Notes: generated by a model not told the origin, from the sequence alone. Shown: positions 1 through 11,832, numbered from the stretch's first letter. The stretch is DNA of 64,000 bases from Phyto melanocephala (GCA_941918925.1 OW799233.1:43824275-43888274), one strand, 5' to 3'. Made by a program: numbers and translations.

Positions 1-391
1 TGTTTTCTCTAACCAGTATACACGTTTGTATGTATGTATGTTGTTGTTGTAATGTTGTTTTTGTGAAAAAAAATCGAGGTGGTCGTGGGTTTTTGCTCAT
101 ATCTCAGTTGTTTATGTACCGATGTTTCTGATTTTCAATACCGATCTACTCCCGAATATTTCTGATATTTTAATACCTCTCCCGAGTCCAAGCGATGTCG
201 AGGTCTTCAAAAAGTTGATTTCAACGTACACACGGACAGACTGACAGGGCTTAATCGACTCCCCTATTCATAATCTTTCAGAAAAAATATACTTTATGAA
301 AGTATAAAGGAAATGAAAATTGTAGAAATTTCACACGGAATGACAAACCCATTATGTATACCCTTTTTCACTGTGTGAAGGTTATAATTAG
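1..391 (-). mobile_element. Helentron-like (mini-me/DINE-1-like) repeat, cut by window edge
   Basis: This is the TATACCC-end half of the main dispersed repeat of the window. It begins inside the conserved block that follows the AT-rich centre (compare 17803 onward) and ends at a damaged copy of the CACTGTGTGAAGGGTATA terminus ('gaaggttata'). The hairpin end lies outside the window. The (GTCY) tract is short and the conserved core is partly lost near 300. The fullest description of the family is given at 17339-18181. Confidence 0.85.
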
Positions 392-1754
392 ATGATTGAT
401 ATTGGCTTTCAAGTAGTTAATATTACTTGGCTTATAATAAAATCTAGAGGTTTTTTAACACACTGCTTATTTAAGTGGCCAAATGATCTCTCAATAAAGC
501 CTTTGCTTTGTGCGCTATGTATGATAAAACAAAATGTCGTTGGCATCACGGGCTTTGTGTAACTAAAAGTCTGTTGTCATTGTGGAGTTGTGTTCCATTC
601 GGCCTCATTTTTAAAAAAATATTGAACGATGTTTCTATTAACCGTAACATTTCTTTCTTTGGATGTAACTGTAGCTTACGAATCTCTTTGGGTTACCAAT
701 TCGGCAATTTTATTTACTCACGTATCCATTTAGTCAAAAATGTTTCACGTCGCTGAACCAACCAAAATTTGGATGGTCACCAAAGTGAGTTCATGATTTA
801 ATTTTTTTTTAATTTTCTTAGCAAATCTCTTACAACTTTACAAAGGCACTCTAGTTAGCCAACAAACTGCCATAAAAATGTAAAATTTAGATATCAAAAT
901 AAATGCCCACATAAGACAACAAAAAACATCAGACTACAATAAAAATACCTAAAAGGCGCTTGTGGTGCAAACAAACAACGAACGTCCGTCCGTGCGGCCC
1001 TTAATGTAACACCAAACACAAGGAAAAACTTAAAATAAGAATCCAACGAGGGTTTGCTTTCTTTGTAGGTATAAAAGATTATATCTGACAGCATATTAGA
1101 CACAAATATTATTGAACAACAACAGCAACAACATAAAAACTAAATTCAACTGTTTGTTTTTGTTGCTACAAAGCATCTAAAAACTACGTTTGTACAACGA
1201 AAAATTTGAAAAAGGAACAACAAACCAACAGCTAAACAAATTGGAAAAGAATGAAGACAAATATGGAACGCAGAAGGCAACAAAAAAGCCTAAAAGGTGT
1301 TTAAACAATTGATCTGGTAGTGGTGTGTAGTAGAGTGTAGAATATGACTGCGCTGCAGCTTTTTTTGTTTTTAATGAAGCCTTTGTTTTAATGCGGAAAC
1401 GTGCTTTAAATATCGCCTTTTATATCGATTGCACTTATGCGATCATTGTTAAGGCCCTATAAAAAATAAATAAATAATACGTACTTGAGTCAAATAGCAC
1501 AAAATAAACAATGAAGAAAAAAAATAGTATTCAAAAGGGGTACCTGTAGTTTAAGCCAATCTAATAAAACCACTAAACGGTCTGTGTTTAAGTTGCATTT
1601 TAAAATTTATTAGTTGTTAAGCAGTCAGCTAAAAGAAGGCTTTCTTCGTTGGGAATTAAAATTCTATGTAGAAGCTAGAAAAGTTTTAAGAGAACATTGT
1701 TACATTTTTGAAGCTCTTAATATAGAATACTTTAGGATGCACCTCGCACCATAC
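392..1754. other. AT-rich stretch without recognised features
   Basis: I see no conserved coding region, RNA gene or clear repeat. Short open frames here begin at non-ATG codons or lack any recognisable domain. There are scattered CAA/AACAAC runs. Confidence 0.5.
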
Positions 1755-2802
1755 AATATGAAGACAAATAAGAGTGCTATATTCGGTCGTGACGAATCTG
1801 TTAACACCTTTCACCATCATGTACATACCGACTAACCCTAGATTTTAAATTTCATGTCATACACTATTTTCATTATTATTACCGACGTCAACTTTGATTT
1901 AGAATTTTTACATATTCAACTGTATTCTACTAGTCAAGTCCTTTCATTTAATACCCATATTGTTGGGGTTAAAAAAATTCGCTCCGCCATTTTTTTTCAG
2001 ATGACATCTTGGGTAGTTTACTACATTATAAAGGTCAAGCGCTATTATTTGATACCACAGTTGTGGGAGTTAAAGGGGACAAAGCCGTAACTACTATATT
2101 TGACTCATATATTCGCTATTTAATATAGGACGCCATCTTGGACTTTTTTCTTTTCATATTTAACTATATTTTAATACTAAAGTCCTTTCATTTCATCCCC
2201 ATATTGGCTTTCTCAGTTGTATTGAGACTGAAAAATATCGATTTCAGTTTGTAAACTTTAGGAAAAACATCGAAACAGTTGTACTTCGGCGCTTATATTT
2301 CTATTGGTTTCAAACCGATTTGTTGGTTTTTCTTAGATATAATTTCTGAGATTTCGGCTTATAATTTGGTATCCTAAGCGGGTCAAAAATTATTTAGGAG
2401 CTTAAAAAAATATATTTTATCAAATAATTTTGCCTATAAATTTGCCGATTAGTGACAAATTTATCCAAAACTTTTTTATGTATGTCTCCATAGGAAATTT
2501 TATAAATAGTAAGAACCGTGTCTATATTTTTTTTTTATGGTAAATATAAGCGACAAACAAAGGCAGTAGTGTTTATTTGCTCATATCTCCGAAACTCATG
2601 GGGCGATTATACTGATTTCCAATACCGATTTTCTCCCAAATATTTCTGTTATTTTGATACCTTGGGGCTTGAAAAAGTTGATTTCAACATACACACGGAC
2701 AGACGGATATTGCTTCATAAGCTTTCAGAAAATATGTACTTTATTGGGTCGAAATGACAAACCTATTTAGTATAACCTTACACTCACTGTAAAGGGTATA
2801 AA
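1755..2802 (-). mobile_element. Degenerate long-form Helentron-like repeat
   Basis: The left end carries a decayed hairpin end ('aataagagtgctatattcggtcgtgacgaat' spans about 1767-1797) and the right end a decayed 'ctgtaaagggtata'. The middle differs from the short form at 17339. It holds a roughly 700-bp block with motifs such as 'cccatattgttggggtta' and 'gccatcttgg' that recurs at 15743-16785 and, more weakly, at 5785-7163, defining a long sub-family. Heavy divergence indicates an old copy. Confidence 0.65.
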
Positions 2803-2984
2803 AATTCTTCTTAATTTCTTAAGTATATTGCCACCTACAACAGTACTTTAATCTGTTCTTCCGAAAGAACACATTGGGTGGTCTCCTTTGGTACAGGTAT
2901 CTGCTAGGAGTTAATTTTTTTTACAGTAATTAAAATATAATACGGTTTTCTGATCTGGAGCCGCTATAATAATTCATGATCAGA

Positions 2985-3226
2985 ATCATTTCTAAGAGAA
3001 ACTAACAAATCGTTTTAAAACCAAATGAGAAATAAGCACCAAAATACAACTATTTCAGTGTTTTTCCTAAAATTGTGATCATATGAAATAGCCTGAGTAT
3101 TAAAATATAGTTAGCAATGAAAAGAAAAAAATCCAAGATGGCGTCCTAGATTAAATGACAAAAATCGGTGAAGATTATTATCAGATTCGGCACTGCCAAA
3201 CACAGCGCTCTTACTTGTTTTAATTA
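2985..3226 (+). mobile_element. Hairpin-end fragment of long-form Helentron-like repeat
   Basis: Reads as the reverse of the block at 1755-2400: 'aactaacaaa', 'ataagcaccaaaatacaact', 'ccaagatggcgtcctagatt', then 'gattcggcactgccaaacacagcgctcttacttgtttt'-like sequence near the end (about 3185-3221). It is therefore in inverted orientation relative to its neighbour at 1755-2802. Truncated and diverged. Confidence 0.55.
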
Positions 3227-3593
3227 CATAATTTCGAAAAGTCATTTTACAAATAGAACTGTTATTTTGAGTACATTTCAGTGGAATTTTGTCAAAACAA
3301 CTCAAGTCGAGATAAGAACATTTTAAAGTTCTTCGACACACCTTCTCTGTACTAATCGGCGTTTTTCCAGGTATAAAACTAAAATAAGTAAGACTAAAAT
3401 TAAAAAAAAAGAGTCCACAATATTAAATAATTTCTTAAGTCCTATTTGTTTTTGTAGTTTCCTGAAAAATTTAAAAATTGAATTAATTTTGTAAAATCAG
3501 AATCCGTGACTTTTAACAAGTTATAGAAAAGTGATATCATATCGAATAGTAACAACTAAAATTTAATTCTTTGTATCTTTTATTTATTATTTT

Positions 3594-4387
3594 TATACCC
3601 TTCACACAGTGAAAAAGGGTATATATAGGTTTGTCATTCCGTGTGAAATTCCTACAATTTTCGTTTCCGACCCCATAAAGTGTATATTTTCTGAAAGCTT
3701 TTGAATAGGGGAGTCGATTAAGCTCTGTCAGTCTGTCCGTCTGACCGTCTGTCCGTCTGACCGTCTGTCCGTGTGTATGTTGAAATCAACTTTTTGAAGC
3801 CCCCCGACATCGCTTGAACCCGGGTGAGGTATTAAAATATCAGAAATATTCGGGAGTAGATCGGTACTGAAAATCAGGAACATCGGCACATAAACAACTG
3901 AGATATGAGCAAAAACCCACGACTACCTCGATTTTTTTTCACAAAAACAACATTACAACAACAACATACATACATACAAACGTGTATACTGGTTAGAGAA
4001 AACGTGGCATCGAATCCCAGCTGAGCCAAAAAAAATTTTTTTTTAATTTTTTTTATTTTTTATTTAATATATTATTTATATTTTTATTATTTTTTTTAAT
4101 TTTTTTTTATTTTTTGTTTGTTTTTTATTTATTATATATATTTTAATTATTTTTTTTTTAAATTTTTTTTTAATTTTTTTTTTATTTTTTTATTTTTTTT
4201 TTTTTAACATACATACGTGAATTTATAATTTTACAATGGGATGTTTTTATATATGTCTGTTTTTTATATGTTTGTACGTAATTCATATGGGATGAATGGT
4301 GATACAAACTACTGTTATTGCACGACTACACGTTGTGAAGGGTATATAAGATTCGACACGGCCGAATATAGCGCTCTTACTTGTTTT
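3594..4387 (+). mobile_element. Complete Helentron-like repeat
   Basis: Starts with a TATACCCTT...AAGGGTATA hairpin, continues through the core 'gaccccataaagtgtatatt', a (GTCY) tract near 3727-3770 and the TCGGGAGTAGATCGGT block, and has a 170-bp T/A-rich centre (4026-4205). It ends with hairpin ATTCGaC/GCCGAAT and 'agcgctcttacttgtttt'. At 4002-4026 it carries GCATCGAATCC followed by long T runs, a tRNA-like B-box look-alike. Same organisation as 20171-21005 and 23741-24447. Confidence 0.88.
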
Positions 4388-5544
4388 AATCTTTTTTTGT
4401 CCTCCCAAAAGATTTAAAATTTCAAAATAAGCTGACCAAAGTCAAGATGCCAACAGATTTATTATAATTTATAAAACCTTTCACCAACTGGCAAATATGT
4501 TATTAAAAGTTTAAAATTCTCTTGAAATTACTCTTTTCCATAGCTGCCCTTTATAAACTATAATTTGGTTTTGTTCAACAGAATTTTCTTTTTCACTTAA
4601 TTCACCTAAAATTCATTCATGCCGATGCGAATCTTTGAAGAGAAAATATTTCAAAACTCCCAGCAAAAAAATCGCAAAAAAAAAAATTGCCCCAACAATG
4701 ACTTAAATCCATCAAATTATAAAAATACAAATAGAAATAACAAACATTTAACAGCGATGGAACGGCTCGAATTTATTACAATTGCAGCGCCATCTACAAT
4801 GGGATTTCTCCCACAAATAGTGAAATAAAAAGCCACAGGCCTCTTAAATATCGAATGAAAAAAACAAACAATTGCTTTTCGTATTTAGCAGTTCAGTTCA
4901 GTTAATGTTATGTAATACTTGTTATTGGCTTTTATTTATGTTTCCACCCACCAACAAAAGGAAACAAATCTGTTGTGTATTCCTTTCGTACTTGTTACCT
5001 TCAATCCTAAGCCCAGTTTGTGGTATTAGAGACGTTATGTATATGACTTTTCAAGTCAGTCAGTTTTTATGAGTTTCGATATTATTTGCTTGCGTTCAAA
5101 CAAAAGCACACAGTTCACATAAATCATCTTGATAACAAATTACCAGCGCTTCCACAGTGTGTAAATGTGTATCAATGCTTAGAATCTCTCTTTCTATAAA
5201 CACACACACACACACACACATGCATGGATACATATTGTGTGTGAATGTGAGTTTGAACGGCGTCAATGGTCCTTCTGCAGATGCCTTCTTTTGAGCGCAT
5301 TAAAATGAAAACATGGTTGGCAATAGTTAATAGTCGTTTAATCTTCATTCACTATGAGGCGGTTCTGCTGGTAACGTGCTTCAAAGATGTGCAGAGAAAA
5401 AGCTTTGTTATTGCTATTGTTGAGTAAAAAATCAATAGAAAAAGAAATAAATAGCAACAGCAATAAGAGTACGAGACTCACGCATTAGATTAAAATGTAG
5501 CCAATATGACGCATGGGTAATAGATAGGCCAAAGTCGAACAGAT
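4388..5544. other. Unassigned AT-rich stretch
   Basis: No gene or transposon recognised. It contains an A-rich block at 4665-4690 and the CA microsatellite listed separately. Confidence 0.5.
5200..5222. repeat. (CA)n microsatellite
   Basis: An uninterrupted CA dinucleotide run of about eleven units within a CA/TG-rich neighbourhood. Confidence 0.9.
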
Positions 5545-5784
5545 AACCCAGTAAACAATTTTCAATTGTTTAAACCTTTAAAATCTTTTTCAAAGAAAAA
5601 GCAAAATTGTATCAGATCTCTAGTGATCTAGTCGTTAATGTCGACCGATCTGGTAATATTTAATATGTTTTTCTTAAGAAACTTCGGTCGTTACACCGCA
5701 ACGGTAAATGAAGTACCAGTCCAATTGTTATTCTTAAAGGCTGATCGAATCATATTGAAATGTAATCAAAAACAACATCGTATT

Positions 5785-7163
5785 GTAGCCTAGATTTCGC
5801 ATTAAATGTTTTATATCATTTCGTTTTATTATTTCCGACGTCAGATTTGATTTTGAATTTTGACACAGGTAACAGTATTCCACTAGTCAAGCCTTTTCAT
5901 TGGACACCTATTTTGATGGGGTAAAAACGAAAAATTTTTTCCTTGTTTACTGTATTCTATTGGTTAAGCCCTTTAATTTGATACCAATAATGCCCTGGAT
6001 TGAAGGAGACAAAGCCTTAATTGCTAAATTTGATCTTCATATTCGCCATTTTATTTAGGACACCATCTTAAATTTTAATTTTTTTCATAGTCTAATCTAC
6101 TAGTCAAGCCCATTCATTTGATAACAAGATTGAGGGGGTTAAAGGAGTACATTTAACAAGATATGACCAATATATATACCGAACGACATTTTGTAATGGC
6201 GACCATCAAAGATTTTAAACTTTCTTTAAAAATTTATTATTTTTTTTCACTAGTCAAGTTCTTTAATTTGACACACACATAGATTCTCTGAGTTGTGTAG
6301 AAACTGTAAAACCCGATTTTCGCTTGTAAATTTCAGAAAAAACCGAGAGGCAGTTGCACTTAGGGGCTTATATCTCAGTTTTTTTTTTTGAAACCAGTTT
6401 GTTAGTTTCTTCGAACAATATTTTTGGAGACAATGACCTTTAATTCGGTGTAACAAGCGTGTCCAAAAATAATTTAGGAGCTTGAGAAACCTGATATACT
6501 TAAAACAAGTATATTTATCTCCCATCTTTTTCCTATAACTTTTCCGGTTAATGACCGATTTTCTAAAATTTTTTACGAATATCTCTAGAGGCATGCCATA
6601 TCTCTTAATAGTAGCAGACGTCTCTATAAATTATTTTATTGGTGAGAAATATAAAGAAAAAACAGAGGCAGTTGCATGGTGTAATTACATAAGGTGATAG
6701 CGTAAAGAAGAGCGATTTTCGGCTCCCTTTTTTATGTATGAAGTTTGACAATTTCCGGAGTTGAAATCATTTTTTTAATATGTAGTTTGACATACTTCAG
6801 AACACAAAAGAATTGTCAGCTGGGCTGGCACCGTCACCTTGTATAAGTGTACCCTGGGCAGTTGTGTTTATTTGCTCATATCTCAGGAACTTATAGGGGA
6901 ATTGTGTGGGAATTTAGTAGCGACTTATTTCCTAATATTTCCAAAATGAAGATTTTATATACAGGCATGTGTAACATGCGAGAGCTTCTTAAAGTTGATT
7001 TAAACGGACACACTATGAGACGGACATTGTAAAATCGATACTTCTAGTCATAAGCTTTCAGAAGTTATATACTTTATGGGGTCGGAAGTTAATTTTTTAG
7101 ATATTACAATCGGAATGACAACTCTTTAAAAGCTCTTGGCACCACAGGTGAAGGTTATAACAA
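5785..7163 (-). mobile_element. Degenerate long-form Helentron-like repeat with nested MITE
   Basis: Shares with 15743-16785 the motifs 'ttattatttccgacgtcaga', 'tattccactagtcaagcc' and 'tttccgaccc/ataagctttcagaa', ending at 'ggcaccacaggtgaaggttata'. It is interrupted at 6675-6856 by a 182-bp element that splits the 'gaggcagttg|tgtttatttgc' block, which is contiguous in other copies. No hairpin end is visible on the left, so it is probably 5'-eroded or rearranged. Confidence 0.6.
6675..6856. mobile_element. 182-bp hAT-type MITE with 8-bp TSD
   Basis: Flanked by a perfect 8-bp direct repeat GGCAGTTG (6667-6674 and 6857-6864). Imperfect TIRs: left CATGGTGTAATTACATAAGG, right (reverse complement) CAGGGTACACTTATACAAGG, 17 of the first 23 positions matching. 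The 8-bp TSD and CA..TG ends fit the hAT superfamily. The insertion is confirmed by the flanking host repeat, where the two halves are contiguous in sister copies (e.g. 16590-16610). A relative with a similar right end lies at 50443-50756. Confidence 0.75.
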
Positions 7164-7879
7164 TTTTTTATATGTTTAGTGATTTCCCGGGTCGATATTT
7201 GCAGTCTTCAGTGACCATGTTATTTGAGAGGGTCTATCGAACCTGTTACTTTAAAGTCACACATGCCGTACGACCATGTCAAACTATTAGGGTTAGCAGC
7301 TTATCCAATTGATAAAACCGTCAGATCAGCGCAGAACATATCTGGTGTCCTCAAAACTGCGTAGAAGACAAAACGTTGATTCCTTGCTGTGCACTAGACT
7401 TTAACTTAATGAATTTGACGCCAGGTCTGGAAAATATGCACGTACAAGATTAAACTTATCCAAAATAAATTGCATTAGTCAACACCATTTGATCGCAAAA
7501 TGGAAAACGAAAACATTAAAATAGTTTCTCAGTTAAAGTCGCATAATAATCTTATCATCAAGTCGCGTTTTTGAACGAACAATTATGTTCTCAAGCAAAA
7601 TTTTTTTATATGGGGATCTTAACCTACACAAGTTTAACTACGTGACAATGCTTTCAAAAAAGTAGCTCTAGTTCTGATGTAGTGATTCAACCTTCAAAAC
7701 CATTTTCAATAGCAAAATCTACACACCAGTGATGTTTCTTTTTCAACTTAAACTAAAGGCTACGGAAGCAGACGACATGTGGTTCAAGAATAACGTGCCA
7801 TAGAGTGATCGGAAGTTTCGTTATTTTGTGCCAATGTTAAAACAAATTGACCACTAAGACCCGTAGATATTTCGCTTGT
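7164..7879. other. Unassigned stretch
   Basis: Less AT-biased than its surroundings (for example 7190-7440) but with stops in all frames and no domain I recognise. It could be decayed transposon coding sequence. Confidence 0.4.
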
Positions 7880-8490
7880 AATTTCCACAATATTCATTTA
7901 TAAACTCATTCGTGCATAAATAGAAAAGTCGATTGAGTGATGTCCATATGTCCGTGTGCCTATTGAAATTATCTTTTGGAAGTCCCCATAAGTTCTTTAC
8001 ACTTAAATATAAGGGGTATCAAATTTTCAGGTATTCACAAAAAATGGAATCCAGCAAAATTGCTACAAATTGCTGAAATATTTTTCACACAAAAATGACC
8101 AGTTTTTAACTTTATATAACTGTTATACATACCCTCCCTAATCGGCAAAGTTATAGACAAAAATAAATTGTTAAAACAGTTTTTGTTTTTGAATATATCA
8201 CTTTTTGGTCACCAAATTGTACATCGTAGTCTCTAAGACTACTCCAGAGAAAAACTAAAAAATCCAATTTAAAACTGCCTGAGATATCAGCACCAAAATA
8301 AAACTGCTTCAGTATTTTCTTTTTTTTTAATTTTCAAGCAAAAATCAATTCTTTTAGCTTTAAAATAACTGACGAATTTAAAGTCGATATCGGATGAAAG
8401 TGTATGACCAGTAGAATTTCGAACCCAAAACAGCACGTAAAACAAAATGGCGGTAAAGATATTTTTATTTTTTTTTTGCAAACACCCACC
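7880..8490 (+). mobile_element. Degenerate Helentron-like repeat fragment
   Basis: Preserves 'gtaatttccacaat', 'aagtcgattgagtgatgtcc', 'tgtccgtgtgcctattgaaat' and, further on, 'ctaatcggcaaagttatagac' and 'gagatatcagcaccaaaat', in the same order as the + orientation of the family, with internal deletions. Old copy. Confidence 0.5.
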
Positions 8491-8706
8491 TTCTTAGCAT
8501 CCTAAGGGCATGTTACCATGGCGTAATGTCTACACCACGGTATTATCGCTAGCTTGGGGTATGAATATGTTACCAACACCTCTGGCTGGGGCATATGAGA
8601 ATTCTGGTTAGAGACTAGGGAGACTCAGATGCCGATGGAGCGCATGAATCGATTGAAGGTAGTTGAGAGGCAGCGTCGAACGCTTTTAATATTCACCCAA
8701 CACATA
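8491..8706. other. Short unassigned stretch
   Basis: Moderate GC for this window and no recognised feature. It abuts the mariner insertion at 8709. Confidence 0.4.
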
Positions 8707-8708
8707 TA

Positions 8709-9255
8709 AAGGGTCCGCCACATAACTTTTTTTTTTAAATGCTATAAAAAAGTGTAGCTTCGGCTGTGTGGCACGTAGCGCCGTGCTGTTGAAACCAAAT
8801 ATTGCCAATATCCTCCTCTTCAATTTTTGTGAACAAAAATTCGTTCAACATGGCCCGATAACGATCGCCATTGACTACGGCCACTGCTTGCTCATTTTCG
8901 AAGAAAATTGGCCCAATTATGCCTCTGGACCAAAATCCGCACCAAACAGTGACTCGTTTTGGGTGTCTCGGCTGTATGCGTGCGAGTTTTCTGTGACCCA
9001 AATGCGACAATTTTGCTTGTTTGCATACCCGCCAAGATCAAAATTAGCTTCGTCTGAAAAGATGATTTTTTTGGAAAATCGGCCAAAGTAATGTCGCAAT
9101 ATTTCCCAGCGTTGTCCAAGCGTATACACAACCATATTCGTTCAGCGGAAGGATAAAACTAATTATCTGTCAAATCAGACATGAGCTAAATGTTACCATT
9201 CACGAAATAAGCACTAGTTGAAAAAAAAAACAAAAACGTTAGATGGTGGACCCTT
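8709..9255 (-). mobile_element. Internally deleted mariner-like element (547 bp)
   Basis: Flanked by TA on both sides (8707-8708 and 9256-9257), as expected for Tc1/mariner insertion. TIRs begin AAGGGTCC and match at 15 of the first 18 positions. The interior holds only the middle of a transposase gene on the minus strand (see 8735-9135). Both the N-terminal DNA-binding part and the C-terminal part are missing, so this is a non-autonomous deletion derivative. Confidence 0.85.
8735..9135 (-). pseudogene. Mariner transposase fragment, frameshifted
   Basis: Two overlapping minus-strand frames give the catalytic core of a Tc1/mariner transposase. The first (about 8917-9135) has FSDEANFDLGGYANKQNCRI, including the first catalytic Asp. 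The second (8735-9010) has RVTVWCGFWSRGIIGPIFFE, VNGDRYRAMLNEFL and IWFQQHGATCH. In the last motif the usual second catalytic Asp of QQDGATCH is His. A one-base frameshift joins the parts near 8950. The third catalytic Asp and the helix-turn-helix region are absent. It cannot encode an active enzyme. Its closest relatives in this window are the DD41D-like copies at 21579 and 54466. Confidence 0.85.
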
Positions 9256-10164
9256 TACATAGCTGAAATTTTAAACAAAACAAGGTTAATATGAGACCTC
9301 AAATGCCTCTTATGGACTTTCGTTGGCATAAATTAAAAATTTTTTGACGGAAGAGCCGAATTTACTTTATACTCTTTACAACGGTCTTTCCTTATTATTT
9401 TTTTTTGTATGTATATGTACGTCATATATATCAAATAAAATTGTTTACTGGGTTTTACTAATCTAATGTCCGCATAACAATTTTAGTACTAACATTAAAT
9501 CTAACTGGAAATATTTAATAATTTGGCAGAGATTAATCTTATTATGGGTTTCTACACTCTTCTTAGCAAAACTCGTAACGTAAATAAATATCAAAAGTAC
9601 GAAAAACCCCAAAAAAAAAAAAAACAACCACCAACAACAATAAACAAACCTAAATTTAAAAGCACGTTCTAAAATTAAAAACTAGACACAAAAAAATGCG
9701 TACCTTTTCGCCATAAACTTTGGCACATCTAATAGTCGTACCAATAAAAATGTTCTTATCTTTTTACATTCACGCTTACATGCATACAAACAAACATAGT
9801 TGTAGTCTTTTTTCCCCCCCATTTTATAGTTTTATAGTTGTTATATCAATAAAAAGGCGGCTGTTTTATCTTAAATATACTCTGTGCAATAATATTTCTT
9901 CTATTAGAAGTTTGAGTCTGTGTTTTTTCTTATGCTAAAAACTCCAACAAACTAAGTCAAGATTAATGCTCAACGATAGACATAACGTCTACTGAGGCTC
10001 AAGTAAAATAGTTTGTTCTCGAGTTTAGTTCAGTATAAATGAAAAATAAAGTTAAAACTGTAAGAAATACAAACTTACAATTTAGATTTTATGTTAAAGA
10101 CAAAATAAATATGATTCGTTTACATTGAAGAAATTGTTTGCTTAAGTTAAAAGATTTCTTTCCA
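9256..10164. other. Unassigned AT-rich stretch
   Basis: No gene or repeat recognised apart from the inverted 18-mer at 9437-9454. A/C-rich run at 9605-9650. Confidence 0.45.
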
Positions 10165-10330
10165 TACCCTACATCATATTATGGGTGGAAGGGGTATCAT
10201 GTGTTGCTATGGTATGAGTAAAGTGAACAAAACTCAAAACCAATTCCAGCCACTTTTAAGTAGATCGATTGACTTGGGTTCACTTTCTGAATCTGTTCGT
10301 CCTTCTAGCTATACGGTGACCATGTTAATC
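10165..10330 (+). mobile_element. Possible mini-me-like remnant
   Basis: The start resembles the TATACCC hairpin of mini-me-type repeats ('ataccctacatcatattatgggtggaaggggtatc'; the stem arms are ATACCC and GGGTAT). It is followed at about 10295 by 'ctgttcgtccttctagct', which may be a decayed GTCY tract. No other end was found. Confidence 0.3.
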
Positions 10331-10499
10331 TTTTAATTAATGTTTAGGTCGCAATTCCAATAAATTTCTTATACACACCTTAAGAGCGTGAGCGCAAACC
10401 TTTAAGATATTGATTGTAATCAGTCTGTGTACACAAAGTACACCCTGATAATTAAAGTAGAGTTAATAAAGTTGGTCGTATATAAAAAGTTTTTTCTTT

Positions 10500-11832
10500 G
10501 CAACTTTAGCGCCATCTGTTATTACGTAGGCATATTTTAGTATTATTTCCCCTTCAGATAATCCGAAACAAAAACGGCTGATGTTGTATTTCATTACGCT
10601 TAGGGCTAACGCTGAAATGCAAATGTTTCTGGTTCTTTTGTTTAAACTATTTTCCAACCGATGTGTTAGTTTTTCTCAGAAATAATGTTCAAGTCTACGT
10701 GATCGATTCATCCAACATTTTTCACGAATAGCCCTACACGCAAAGAAAAAATATGGTTGTGGTAACCATAATCAAAGAGCAACATACTATGATTGAATTG
10801 TATGATTATGTTTAAAATAATAATGGTTACCAGTTATCATTACTATGTTTAATTTAAGCATCATTCAATAATCATATATATGACTACAATTGAAATCGAC
10901 AATCTTTGCTTTTTACGACAAATTATTGTCATTTGCTGTAACATACACATATTGATTGTACTTACCAATTTAATTGCAATTTTTATACCAATATTTGTTT
11001 ACATTTTCTCGTTTATTTGTAAATTTCCTTTAATTTTAAAAAATTTTTGCTAATTTTTTTGACATCTCAAACTTTTAAAATAATAAAAATTTATTCATCA
11101 AGAAGAAGAACGATTGAAATCAAATTATTATTAAAAAAATCATAGCTTGATTATTTTGTAATCATACAGTTGTCTCACTTATTATTTAATGATTATTTTG
11201 AATTTTTAATGATTTTGAATATAATGTTATTTTTGTCAAATTAATTTTTATAAATCATACTATTTTTAAATGATAACCATTTTGAAATTTTTACGAAAAG
11301 TAATCATTAAATGGTACAATTCAAACAAATGCTTGATTATCGTGACAAAATATATGATGAAATGAAACAAAAATAACTATTTTTTGTTTTCGACAACCAA
11401 ATATTGTTTTAGAAAAAATAATATGACCGTCGTGATCATGTCGTAACCATGGTTTTTCTTTGCGTGTAGTGGCGTGTCATATATATAAATTATCGTAGGA
11501 CTGAAAAATTTTGATTTTAATGGTAAAAATATGGGGAAAAGCAAAGGCAGTCACGTTTATTTGTTCATATCTCAGCAAGTTCAATAGCAATTCTTCCCGA
11601 ATATTTTCCAAATATTGACACTACATCTAACGTCTTCTAAAAGTTGGTTTCAATCAACAGCCGAACAGACGAAAATTATTTAATCGCTTCCCTATTCATA
11701 AGCTTTTAGAAAATAAAAACTTTATGGGATCGAAAGTGAAAATTAAAGAAATTGCAAACGGAATGAAAAAGCTATACATATATGTATGCCCTTGGCACCA
11801 CATGAGCAGCGTTAATAACCGAGATTTTAAAA
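10500..11832 (-). mobile_element. Degenerate long-form Helentron-like repeat with nested 730-bp element
   Basis: Left part carries decayed blocks equivalent to 16270-16490 ('tgttagtttttctcagaaataat', 'catttttcacgaat'). The right part (11467-11832) matches the family from 'ggcgtgtcatat' through 'ttatttgttcatatctcagc', 'cctattcataagctttta' and 'cccttggcaccacatga'. The two halves are separated by the element at 10737-11466. In sister copies the equivalent sequence is continuous, e.g. near 16480-16505. Confidence 0.55.
10737..11466. mobile_element. 730-bp TA-flanked element with CACGCAAAGAAAAA ends
   Basis: Ends CACGCAAAGAAAAA... and ...TTTTTCTTTGCGTG are perfect inverted repeats for 14 bp and continue imperfectly (ATGGTT on both sides). 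Flanking TA at 10735-10736 and 11467-11468 is the apparent duplication, and the host repeat reads through when the element is removed. The interior is very AT-rich with many ATAATCAT/ATGATTAT motifs and no coding capacity. Superfamily not identified; TA duplication would suit Tc1/mariner-like or other TA-targeting DNA transposons. Confidence 0.7.

Larger units (their letters stand above)
5545..9454. other. Pair of perfect 18-bp inverted repeats bounding 3.9 kb
   Basis: AACCCAGTAAACAATTTT at 5545-5562 is matched by its exact reverse complement at 9437-9454. They could be the ends of an old DNA element into which the repeats at 5785-9255 later inserted. No target-site duplication is evident next to them (left 'agat', right 'ttac'), so a chance or recombination origin is possible. 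Confidence 0.3.

Noticed and set aside
1614..2090. Short open frames at 1614-1835 and 1854-2090
   Set aside because: They fall in or beside a decayed Helentron-like repeat, begin at non-ATG codons in part, and show no domain.
4002..4026. tRNA gene at the GCATCGAATCC word
   Set aside because: No cloverleaf: D- and T-arm-like words are only about 15 nt apart, and the segment is part of a dispersed repeat.
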